Assembly (NCBI GenBank): GCA_026982835.1
Contig: JALSGI010000449.1
Span: 1-17,205, forward strand
Reading direction: 5' to 3'
From: Planctomycetota bacterium
GTDB lineage: Bacteria; Planctomycetota; Planctomycetia; Pirellulales; S012-138
Length of the DNA stretch: 17,205 bases
Every line of letters begins with the position of its first letter. Within the stretch, counting starts at the first letter, position 1. This document shows positions 1 through 6,120 of the stretch, one piece after another. The notes under the pieces are model-generated. The model was given only the letters and a program-made list of their open reading frames with translations, did not search any database and was not told the origin of the DNA. Position numbers and translations under genes: made by a program.

Positions 1-613
1 AAGTCCAGCGGGCATCGGCCCAATAGATCCAGGCGGTCTGGGCTGTCCCGGCGGCAGCCAGCCCGGGCACCACCACCTGCACGCGACTAAGCCCTTCCTG
101 CGGCGAAGAAACCAGCACCAGTGCCTGCCCCCGGCGGATGGTTACATCGTCGCGCGGATCGGGCGTGCTGCGCGACCAGGCCAGGTCGCGTGTGGCGGTG
201 AGGGTGATTACGTGAGCATCGCTGATTTTCCGCGGGCTGGTAAAGGGAGGGAGGAGCCGCGTCAGGGGGGAAGCGGCAGTGGCCAGATCGAGCCGCCCGA
301 CGCTTTGCGGGGCCAGCACCCAATCCACCCGCTGGCCCGGCAACGGCCGGCCGCCGAAGTGCACCTCGGCCACAAGGGGCACGGAGCTGCCGATCACGGC
401 CGCCGTTTGTTGGGGTCGCACCTGGACGCTCACTTGGCCGGGCAGGGGGGCGCCCGTGCCGGGAGAAGTTACCAGCGGCGGAGGCGGAGCCACGTAGGTG
501 GGGGTGCCCGGCGGCGGAGCCCAAGGGGCGCAGCCCCCCCCGGCGGCGGCGATCCCTAACAGAACCGCCGTCACGGCAGCGGTCCAAGCCGGCCGTAACA
601 CCGGGGCGAACAT
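1..613 (-). CDS. N-terminal part of a secreted DUF11-type planctomycete protein (partial, runs off left edge)
   Basis: The minus-strand frame from the ATG at 613 is open to the window edge, giving about 204 residues. It begins MFAPVLRPAWTAAVTAVLLG and reaches a Cys in a Gly-rich context (GGGC), which suggests an export signal and perhaps a weak lipoprotein site. A short Pro-rich linker follows. Then comes an Ig-like region with PLPGQRVDWVLAP, an SPRKISDAHVITLTA stretch and a final TAQTAWIYWADARW. This pattern (a 'V.W.L.P.SVG' segment, then 'G.ALVLVSSPQEGLSRV', then a '.W.DA.W' end) resembles, from memory, the N-terminal module of planctomycete DUF11-domain proteins. The DUF11 repeats themselves would lie beyond the edge. 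In-frame GTG codons just upstream (about 631-637) are alternative starts. The role is probably structural or surface; the substrate is unknown. Confidence 0.65.
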   Translation of the reverse strand, partial: MFAPVLRPAWTAAVTAVLLGIAAAGGGCAPWAPPPGTPTYVAPPPPLVTSPGTGAPLPGQVSVQVRPQQTAAVIGSSVPLVAEVHFGGRPLPGQRVDWVLAPQSVGRLDLATAASPLTRLLPPFTSPRKISDAHVITLTATRDLAWSRSTPDPRDDVTIRRGQALVLVSSPQEGLSRVQVVVPGLAAAGTAQTAWIYWADARWT

Positions 614-699
614 CCGATTCCGCAAAAGGAGCACCACGCGGCGGGCAATCCTGCTTCCGGCCCGGCGCGCACTGCGAGAGCCGGAAACACTGCGGCGGC

Positions 700-728
700 A
701 CGATAAAAAGGCAGCAATTTGCCGACAA
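700..728 (-). promoter_or_regulatory. Possible sigma70-like promoter for the leftmost minus-strand gene
   Basis: On the minus strand, TTGTCG (728-723) and TATCGT (705-700) are separated by 17 bp. Each matches the -35/-10 consensus at 4 of 6 positions. The site lies in the gap upstream of the ATG at 613 and would leave an untranslated leader of about 80 nt. This is only a motif match in GC-rich DNA. Confidence 0.22.
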
Positions 729-798
729 GAGCAGTCCGCTGCGGCCCCTTGGCCGGTAGTGCTGGCAATGCTAGCCCCAAAAGCACATTCCGGAGGCT

Positions 799-1800
799 TT
801 ACTCAGGTTTTTTGCGCTTGAGCTTCTCCTGGTCGAGAAACAGCGGAATCGTGTAGCCGCCCACCAGGTTCCCCTCCGGATCGAAATAGACCCAGTCGTT
901 CAACTCCGCCACCGGCACCCGCACACGGGAACCGTACTTCAGCTGGCCCAGGTCCACCGGATCGTTGCCCAGCGTGCCGTAGATGTAATCTCCTTCCAGG
1001 GCGGTGACCTCGATCCAAATGAACTCCGTGTTGTCTTCCACGGTGATGGGGGCCTTGACCGCAAAGTCGGAGCCCCTTTTTTGCTCAAACGCCTCGACGA
1101 ACTGGGGCCAGGTTTGCCGGGCCTGCTGCTCGGCTTGGCGCATGCGAGGATCGTCCGGAGCGACTTCCAACAGCGGGATGGGAGCGGAATCTTGCAGGGC
1201 TTTGAGCGGGTGGGGGGCTCGCAACGCCGCCAGGGTTTCCTCGGTGACGGGAAACGCCTGGCCGGTCTCCGGCACGAAAATCGCCAGGCACCGCTGGTCC
1301 ACCAGCTCCAGAAACAAGCGAGCAATCAGGTGATACAATCGGCGATGCTCATCTGGCGAAATGGCCTCTGGTATTCCCACGGCGTCCACGCTGAACCACG
1401 CCCGGTGCTGAAGAAATAGTTTCCGCAGTCGCAGGTCCATGATCTGCTGGGTCACTTCTTCCACCTCTTCCACGTAGGTTCGGGGCATGTTGTGCACCAG
1501 GAAGAATCCTCTTTGCCAGAACACGGCCGAGGTGCGCGGGTGATAGGCCACAAAGCCATCTTCGCTATCTTCTGAGCTGGTCCCGATGCGAGGATCCCAG
1601 GCCTTCTGTACCGCTTGCAGCAGTTTCCGCTTGTTCAGTGGCAGCGGTTCGCTGAGCAACCCTACCAGGGAGATAAAGGGGGATTCGTCTTCGGAGGCCG
1701 CCCCTTTCCGCTTCTGAAGCCAGTACCACCCGGCTGCCACGGCTGCCGGCAGCAGGACCACCAGTGCGAAGATGCCGAAACAGAAAGATGCCAGGTCCAT
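799..1800 (-). CDS. Membrane-anchored DUF2314 domain protein
   Basis: This encodes 333 residues. The start is the ATG at 1800: it puts a hydrophobic segment (residues 4-27, FCFGIFALVVLLPAAVAAGW) at the N terminus and has GGGGAAA about 4 nt upstream. An in-frame start at 1866 would add 22 residues with no obvious function. After the anchor and a basic RKR patch comes a roughly 180-residue soluble region. The C-terminal part (about 216-320) looks like DUF2314: FAVKAPITVEDNTEFIWIEV, then LEGDYIYGTLGNDPVDLG, a basic-hydrophobic strand with VPVAELNDWVYF, and a final GGYTI. DUF2314 occurs in YegJ-like proteins of unknown function, so no reaction can be assigned. It lies downstream of the aldolase gene on the same strand, 173 bp away, and may be transcribed separately. 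Confidence 0.85.
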   Translation of the reverse strand: MDLASFCFGIFALVVLLPAAVAAGWYWLQKRKGAASEDESPFISLVGLLSEPLPLNKRKLLQAVQKAWDPRIGTSSEDSEDGFVAYHPRTSAVFWQRGFFLVHNMPRTYVEEVEEVTQQIMDLRLRKLFLQHRAWFSVDAVGIPEAISPDEHRRLYHLIARLFLELVDQRCLAIFVPETGQAFPVTEETLAALRAPHPLKALQDSAPIPLLEVAPDDPRMRQAEQQARQTWPQFVEAFEQKRGSDFAVKAPITVEDNTEFIWIEVTALEGDYIYGTLGNDPVDLGQLKYGSRVRVPVAELNDWVYFDPEGNLVGGYTIPLFLDQEKLKRKKPE

Positions 1801-1886
1801 CGAGTTTCCCCGAGAAAGCCGAGGGAAGGAGGTTCTGCTCCTTGAAGGCCACAGCCCCACGTACATTTCAGCTTAGCCAAGGGCCG

Positions 1887-1934
1887 GGACCGCGTGTATC
1901 TTTTCCCCGAAAAAAATCTTCCAGGCCGCGGTCC
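1887..1934. repeat. Inverted repeat enclosing a small A/T-rich hairpin, upstream of the DUF2314 gene
   Basis: GGACCGCG (1887-1894) and CGCGGTCC (1927-1934) are perfect 8-bp inverted repeats around a 32-nt interior. The interior holds a second weak stem of T-rich and A-rich runs around CCCCGA. It sits 87 bp upstream of the DUF2314 start and 40 bp downstream of the aldolase stop, so it could be a leader element or part of a terminator. The T run is inside the hairpin loop and not after the stem, which is not the classic terminator layout. Confidence 0.35.
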
Positions 1935-1973
1935 ACCGGAGGCCGAAGATACCGAAACAAAAAACGCAACCCC

Positions 1974-2747
1974 TCAGCCCAGCCAGGCGGCAAACTGCTC
2001 TTGCAGCGCTTCCAGCCCTGCGTTGAGACAGGTTACCGTGCTGGTAAAGCTCACCGCACGGCAGCCGTGTTCCACGGCCCGTTGGACGAACCGCACACTG
2101 GGGGCCACCGTGGCCCACGCCTTCCCGTGCCGCCGACAAGCCCGCTCCACCGCCACAATGGCCTCCCAGAGCTTGGGATGATCCCACTGGCCCAGAATGC
2201 CCAAGGCCTGGCTCAAGTCGGCCGGGCCCACAAACAGCACGTCCACCCCCTCCAGAGCGGCGATGGCCTCCACGTCGTTCAGCGCCCCGAGGGTTTCGAT
2301 CTGGATGGCCACCAGTTGTTCCTGGTTGGCCCGGCGGGCAAACTCCACCGGCTCCAGCTGGGCGTAGCGGCCGTCGCGGCCGCCGGAGTTGAACCCCCGG
2401 TTTCCCAGCGGGGCGAACTTGCTCCAGCGAACGAACTGCTCGGCCTGCTGAGCGCTTTCGATCCGGGCGGCCATTACCCCGGCCGCCCCGGCTTCCAGAT
2501 TCTGGGTGACGGCCTCGTAGCCGGTGGGGGCCATGCGCACGAAACATTCCAAACCGTGCGCCTGCCCGGCCAGTACGGCCGTGACGATCTGATCGTAGGT
2601 CCAGCCGCCGTGTTCCTGGTCGATCCAGAAGGCGTCGAACAGCCCCGAAAGCCCGAACACGTCGATCACCACCGGATGCGGGACGCGGCTCACGGCAAAC
2701 AGCCGCAACAGGCGATCTTCCAAGAAGCGTTGTCTCAGCGAGGGCAT
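1974..2747 (-). CDS. HpcH/HpaI family aldolase (class II, metal-dependent 2-keto-acid aldolase type)
   Basis: This encodes 257 residues, the usual size for the family. The ATG at 2747 is preceded by AGGAA at about 7 nt and gives an N terminus (MPSLRQRFLEDRLLRLFAVS) that lines up with the family; the longer open frame upstream does not. Expected active-site elements are present: DQEH (43-46, with the catalytic-type His46), VRM (Arg71), the GAAGVMAARIESAQQAEQF segment, the metal ligand Glu151 in QIET, and Asp177 in GPADLS. These enzymes reversibly cleave 2-keto-3-deoxy acids to pyruvate plus an aldehyde using a divalent metal. Close relatives act on 4-hydroxy-2-oxoheptanedioate or 2-dehydro-3-deoxyglucarate. 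The substrate cannot be told from sequence here, and no neighbouring catabolic gene helps. The usual Pro-rich motif near residue 94 reads MAAR, a mild deviation. Confidence 0.88.
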   Translation of the reverse strand: MPSLRQRFLEDRLLRLFAVSRVPHPVVIDVFGLSGLFDAFWIDQEHGGWTYDQIVTAVLAGQAHGLECFVRMAPTGYEAVTQNLEAGAAGVMAARIESAQQAEQFVRWSKFAPLGNRGFNSGGRDGRYAQLEPVEFARRANQEQLVAIQIETLGALNDVEAIAALEGVDVLFVGPADLSQALGILGQWDHPKLWEAIVAVERACRRHGKAWATVAPSVRFVQRAVEHGCRAVSFTSTVTCLNAGLEALQEQFAAWLG

Positions 2748-2933
2748 GCTTCGTTCCTGGAAAAAGCGTTCGTCTTTACCGTCCGTCCGTATCCGGAGGA
2801 GAAGAGCCGCCAGCTTGCACCGGGCCACGGGACCCGCTGCGGCACACCCCCAGCCAGGGCGGAAGAACACGGCCCGAGTGTGACCCCCCTCAGGCGAAAA
2901 ATCAACCGCCGCCCCGCCCGAAACGGGATTCGG

Positions 2934-2963
2934 TTGGCAAAAATGCGGAGTTTGTGGTAGATT
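2934..2963 (+). promoter_or_regulatory. Candidate sigma70-like promoter for the Gly-rich lipoprotein gene
   Basis: TTGGCA (2934-2939) matches the -35 consensus at 5 of 6 positions. TAGATT (2958-2963) matches the -10 at 4 of 6. The spacer is 18 bp. Transcription would start near 2970, about 65 nt before the chosen GTG start. The surrounding stretch is unusually AT-rich for this window. The region 2748-3036 lies between divergent genes, so a promoter for the leftward aldolase gene is also expected here, but none was clear. Confidence 0.38.
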
Positions 2964-3023
2964 CAGCAACCGAAGTCGTTCTAGTCCTTTTTCCGTTTCT
3001 GGGGTGTGTCCCCTCCTATCGGT

Positions 3024-3030
3024 GGAGGAA
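3024..3030 (+). promoter_or_regulatory. Strong ribosome binding site that decides the lipoprotein start
   Basis: GGAGGAA lies 6 nt before the GTG at 3037. It favours that codon over an in-frame GTG at 3004, which has no comparable site. The resulting 30-residue signal peptide has a normal layout. Confidence 0.75.
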
Positions 3031-3036
3031 CCGTTC

Positions 3037-5631
3037 GTGCAATCTTCTCGCAGTGCATGGTCGGCAGGCTGGCTTTTCCGTTCGAGCTTGGTGGCAGCTG
3101 CTTTGGCGTTGTGGTTTGTTTCCGGGTGCGGCAGCAAAGAGGAGAAAAAAGAAGAAAGCTCCTCTGGCACTGGTCAAAAAACGGCCAGCGCTCAGCCATC
3201 CGGAGGGAGTGGCGCCAGCCCTGGATCTTCGGCAGCCCCGGGTGGTCCCGGCGGACCTGGTGCCCCGGGTGGTCCGGGCGGGATGCCGGGTGGTCCGGAC
3301 GGGATGCCGGGTGGTCCGGACGGTATGCCGGGGGGGCCCGGTATGCCGGGGGGGCCCGGTATGCCGGGAGGCCCGGGCGTAGGAGCCAAGACGCCCAAGC
3401 TCCCCAAGGACTTAGACGCTTGGAAGCCGGACGACTTCCGTAAAGCGCGCAAGTTCAACCATCCTAAGCTTCCCGAAGCCGTCGCCCGGCGAGCTGCCTC
3501 CACCACCAACAGTGCCGAATATGCGGCCTTATGGCTGGAGCTGCTGGCCATGAAGCCGCAAGGGGCCGCCGGGATGGGAGGTTTTCCAGGGTTTGGTGAG
3601 GGACCTCCTGGTGGGGAAGGACTCGGTCCTCCCGGTGGGGGACCTCCTGGTGGGGAAGGACTCGGTCCTCCCGGCGGGGGACCTCCTGGTGGAGAAGGAC
3701 TCGGTCCTCCCGGCGGAATCGGACCAGGAGCCGAAGGACTGGGCCCCCCGGGAGGGATCCCCGGCGGCGGAGGGTTGGGGCCTCCGGGGGCCGAGGGGGT
3801 TGGTGGCTTTCCAGGTGGGCCGGGCGGAATGGGACCGGGAATGGGACCGGGAATGGGCTCCGGCTTTGGCTCCGCCTCCCTGGACAAGGCCACAGCGTCC
3901 CTGATCAAGGCTTTGGTGAGCAATCGGACGCCGCAGGCATTTCAAGGGGTGACGGGTCTGCTGGGCGGCAAGCTGAAGGTGGCCGCTGCGGATCAAGCCG
4001 TGGTGCAGGCGTTGCTTCAAGAGCTGGCCAACTCCTCCTCGCCGCAGCACCGCCAATTGTTGCAGCTTTGTATTTTGTTCCCGCAGAGGGTTCGTTCCGC
4101 GGGCGGAGGGAACGGCAAAATCACTCCCGCTCAGTTGCAATTGATGGCCCTGAAGCTCACCCAGGGCAAACTGCCCGGAACGATCCGCCAAAAACTGGCC
4201 CAAAACCTGCCCCGACTCCCGGCCGAGTCGCAAAAACAAGTTTTGCCCCTGCTGCTTGCCCCGTCGGTGGATAACATCCCCGCCCAGGTGACCCTCTACA
4301 CGCAAGTCCATCTTCCAGCGCAGCAACAAGCCTACCTGGAGCGTCTCCTTGCCGAATATGCCCGGCAGCTGCTGTTGCATGGCATGGGATTGCCGTGGCG
4401 GGCGCTGTCGGCCGCCTCCGGTGGGAGCACACCCTTTGGACCGGGTTTCCCGGGTGGGCTCGGAGCCCCCGGTGCCCCAGGTGGCTCTAGTCCTGGTGGA
4501 GAAGGTCTGGGCGCTCCCGGGCCTGGTGGAGTTCCCGGTGCCGCGGGGGCGGAATTCTCAGCAGGAGGGGCGCTTGGACCGGGGGGAATTGATGGGCCAG
4601 GGATGCTCGGCGGCGAAGGCATGATGCCCGGAATGAGAGGCGGCATGACTCAAGCGCCTCGCGTTCCCCAATTGAACGAGCAACAGATGGCCCAGATCGT
4701 CCCATTGCTCTGGAGCTCTTCCATGATTGATCGGGTGGCCGCCCAAGTTCGCGCACAACGCGGCTTGGCCATGCGCTCCAGCTTGTTGCAATTGGCTGCC
4801 GTCATGCCCTTTCCCAAGGTACGCAATAGCCTGGACCAGCTGGTTCAGCAGCACTGGGCCGGAGGACCGCAAGCCTGGAGCGGCAAGAACTGGGGGATGT
4901 TCGAGGTGGTCGACCCGGGGTTGTTGTTTGTGCTTCGCCAGGCTCCCCGGCAGTCGCGGGACAAGACGCCTCGCCCCGGGCGGCGAAACACCGGTGGCAA
5001 CAATCCTTTTGGTGGTGCTGGTCCCGCGGGGGGATTTCCCGGCGGAGGAGCTGGTCCTGCCGGTGAGATTTCCGGTGGCGGATTTCCCCAGGGGGGACAA
5101 CCATTTCCCACAGGGAACAAGGGCTCCCAGGATCCCAAGCTCGCCTGGAACGACGCCACCGAAGACTTGGTCTTCCATCTTTGCTCCCGCTTTGCCCAGG
5201 CTGGAGTCCGAAGCCCAAGCAAAGGAGATGTCAAGTCCTTGCCCATCCGCATCCCCTCCACCTACACGGTGCTCAAGCAGTACCACTGCAGCTTGCCTGC
5301 CGACGTACCCCGTTCCCTGGGCTCCAAGTCGAACTGGCCGCGGCTGAAAGTCCACTTCCTGCGGCTTTCCCGCAAGGGAGCCATCAACAACGTGGCGCGC
5401 CCCTTTCAGCGCAAAGCCAAGCGCCACCTCAGCTTCGCCCGCAGTTACTGGCTGGAGTATTTCCAGGAGCAGGGTGATCGCCTGGTGTCGATGGACGTGC
5501 TGATCTATCCCAAGCCCGGCGTGGGTCCCCAGGCTCCCGCCCGAGGGGCATCTCGGCAGCGGGGTTCGCGGAATCGGCGAGGCGGACAAGAGTTCTTCGT
5601 GGACGTCTTGTACCTGGAAGTGGCCCGCTAG
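3037..5631 (+). CDS. Large Gly/Pro-rich (collagen-like) lipoprotein of unknown function
   Basis: This encodes 864 residues from a GTG start with an excellent ribosome binding site. Residues 1-30 are a signal peptide, with a hydrophobic core (LVAAALALWF) ending in the lipobox VSG-C (Cys31). A charged linker (KEEKKEE) follows, consistent with outer-membrane anchoring. Gly-rich, collagen-like tracts occur at roughly residues 60-115, 180-275, 465-540 and 650-690. They separate more ordered, Leu/Gln-rich helical segments of about 65, 190 and 110 residues (for example TPAQLQLMALKLTQGKLPGT). The C-terminal 165 residues, rich in basic and aromatic residues and ending in FFVDVLYLEVAR, form a possible folded domain with no family recognised. 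It appears monocistronic: it is divergent from the aldolase gene and has a terminator-like hairpin 280 bp downstream. Similar Gly-rich lipoproteins are common in planctomycetes; the function is unknown. Confidence 0.8.
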   Translation: MQSSRSAWSAGWLFRSSLVAAALALWFVSGCGSKEEKKEESSSGTGQKTASAQPSGGSGASPGSSAAPGGPGGPGAPGGPGGMPGGPDGMPGGPDGMPGGPGMPGGPGMPGGPGVGAKTPKLPKDLDAWKPDDFRKARKFNHPKLPEAVARRAASTTNSAEYAALWLELLAMKPQGAAGMGGFPGFGEGPPGGEGLGPPGGGPPGGEGLGPPGGGPPGGEGLGPPGGIGPGAEGLGPPGGIPGGGGLGPPGAEGVGGFPGGPGGMGPGMGPGMGSGFGSASLDKATASLIKALVSNRTPQAFQGVTGLLGGKLKVAAADQAVVQALLQELANSSSPQHRQLLQLCILFPQRVRSAGGGNGKITPAQLQLMALKLTQGKLPGTIRQKLAQNLPRLPAESQKQVLPLLLAPSVDNIPAQVTLYTQVHLPAQQQAYLERLLAEYARQLLLHGMGLPWRALSAASGGSTPFGPGFPGGLGAPGAPGGSSPGGEGLGAPGPGGVPGAAGAEFSAGGALGPGGIDGPGMLGGEGMMPGMRGGMTQAPRVPQLNEQQMAQIVPLLWSSSMIDRVAAQVRAQRGLAMRSSLLQLAAVMPFPKVRNSLDQLVQQHWAGGPQAWSGKNWGMFEVVDPGLLFVLRQAPRQSRDKTPRPGRRNTGGNNPFGGAGPAGGFPGGGAGPAGEISGGGFPQGGQPFPTGNKGSQDPKLAWNDATEDLVFHLCSRFAQAGVRSPSKGDVKSLPIRIPSTYTVLKQYHCSLPADVPRSLGSKSNWPRLKVHFLRLSRKGAINNVARPFQRKAKRHLSFARSYWLEYFQEQGDRLVSMDVLIYPKPGVGPQAPARGASRQRGSRNRRGGQEFFVDVLYLEVAR
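3274..3380 (+). repeat. Short in-frame tandem repeats encoding GMPGGP(D/G) units
   Basis: Repeats built on ATGCCGGG(T/G)GG(T/C)CC follow each other: two 21-bp units encoding GMPGGPD, then 18-bp units encoding GMPGGP. All keep the reading frame, so copy-number change would lengthen or shorten the collagen-like tract without a frameshift. Confidence 0.75.
3601..3717 (+). repeat. Three tandem copies of a 39-bp coding repeat
   Basis: Units at 3601-3639, 3640-3678 and 3679-3717 each encode GPPGGEGLGPPGG. They differ at only a few bases (GGT/GGC near the unit end, GGG/GGA before GAA). Near-identity at synonymous sites shows recent duplication or homogenisation. The unit is 13 codons, so the frame is kept. 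Degenerate relatives continue to about 3800. Confidence 0.9.
3826..3856 (+). repeat. 12-bp tandem repeat encoding GMGP
   Basis: GGAATGGGACCG occurs twice in tandem and is followed by a third, partial copy (GGAATGGG). It encodes GMGPGMGPGMG within the same lipoprotein. Confidence 0.7.
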
Positions 5632-5755
5632 GGGCCCCGCAGGGTCTTCCCCCAGGGTGGCTGACCTGACTCCGGCATTGTACGTGTTTAGCCAGCTAGC
5701 ACACTGTTGGTTCGACGCTTCCGCACGAGGCGGAAAGAAGCGTTTCTTCTTGCAA

Positions 5756-5844
5756 CCGGCGAGCCGCCAGCTTCAGCTGGCGGAGAAGGTCAACACACAG
5801 GTGTTTCTTCGGCTCTCCCCGGGCTGAAGCCCGGGGCTCGCCGG
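5756..5844. repeat. 89-bp REP/BIME-like element: two inverted 30-bp hairpin arms
   Basis: The arms 5756-5785 and 5815-5844 are inverted copies, both ending in the perfect terminal repeat CCGGCGAGCC / GGCTCGCCGG. Each arm forms its own hairpin: CCGCCAGCTTCAGCTGGCGG (5764-5783) and CCCCGGGCTGAAGCCCGGGG (5817-5836). Read in the same orientation, they share the core GCTTCAGC and differ at six positions, which are exactly three base pairs of the stem. The 29-bp spacer has a small AACAC/GTGTT hairpin (5792-5805). This layout matches repetitive extragenic palindromes arranged as an inverted pair. That it is repeated elsewhere in the genome is inference. Confidence 0.7.
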
Positions 5845-5906
5845 ACAAAAATTGACTCTTTTTGCTCTGGAAACACTCCGTTTTGTGCTGGCACGCTAAA
5901 CGCGCA

Positions 5907-5931
5907 TCCGGCAGATGCCGGAGGCTTTTTT
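5907..5931 (+). terminator. Rho-independent terminator candidate
   Basis: TCCGGCA (5907-5913) pairs with TGCCGGA (5916-5922) and is followed by GGC and six T residues (5926-5931). It lies upstream of selB and about 280 bp after the lipoprotein stop, so it could end the lipoprotein transcript and insulate selB. The stem is short and the loop tight. Confidence 0.45.
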
Positions 5932-5989
5932 GCTCCAGGGGAACGAGTTTCCCCCTGCCGGCGTATGGGAACACCCGAGCAGCTCCTCT

Positions 5990-5995
5990 TATACT
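5990..5995 (+). promoter_or_regulatory. Possible -10 box upstream of selB
   Basis: TATACT matches the sigma70 -10 consensus at 5 of 6 positions and lies about 125 bp before the selB start. No good TTGACA-like -35 stands 16-18 bp upstream; the place is taken by GGGAAC (5967-5972). It also overlaps the right half of a 7-bp inverted repeat. Confidence 0.25.
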
Positions 5996-6120
5996 GGAGC
6001 AGGGGGAAAGGTTCTTGCGAGCCCACTCCCCGCGCCCCGTGCTCGCTTGCCCTTGCCGCTTGACGCCGCAGCGGCTCTTGGGGCGCGCCGTGTCCCAAGC
6101 AAGCGATGGAGATACGAGCC

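Larger units (their letters stand above)
5632..6120. other. 489-bp gap between the lipoprotein gene and selB
   Basis: No convincing gene is present in either strand. The gap holds an 89-bp REP-like palindromic element (5756-5844), a terminator-like hairpin with a T run (5907-5931), a 7-bp inverted repeat (GCTCCAG 5932-5938 / CTGGAGC 5994-6000) and a TATACT box at 5990-5995. A tRNA(Sec) gene was looked for here because selB follows, and was not found. The stretch 6001-6105 shows nothing recognisable. Confidence 0.6.

Noticed and set aside
87..728. 213-codon minus-strand frame (87-728) starting MSANCCLFIVPPQ
   Set aside because: It is an Arg/Gly/Pro-rich shadow. The overlapping frame from the ATG at 613 has a signal peptide and an Ig-like pattern that fits a known type of protein.
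1764..2960. Long plus-strand frame opposite the aldolase gene
   Set aside because: It is antisense to a gene with intact catalytic motifs; its composition (Arg, Gly, His, Pro) is typical of a GC-rich shadow frame.
2748..3170. N-terminal extension of the aldolase to 3170
   Set aside because: The added 141 residues have no family match, cross the promoter region of the divergent lipoprotein gene and overlap its coding start. The ATG at 2747 has a ribosome binding site.
5705..5730. GGTTCGACG motif resembling a tRNA T-arm, considered as part of selC
   Set aside because: The flanking five bases (GTTGG and CTTCC) do not pair, and there is no acceptor stem, anticodon arm or long variable arm around it.
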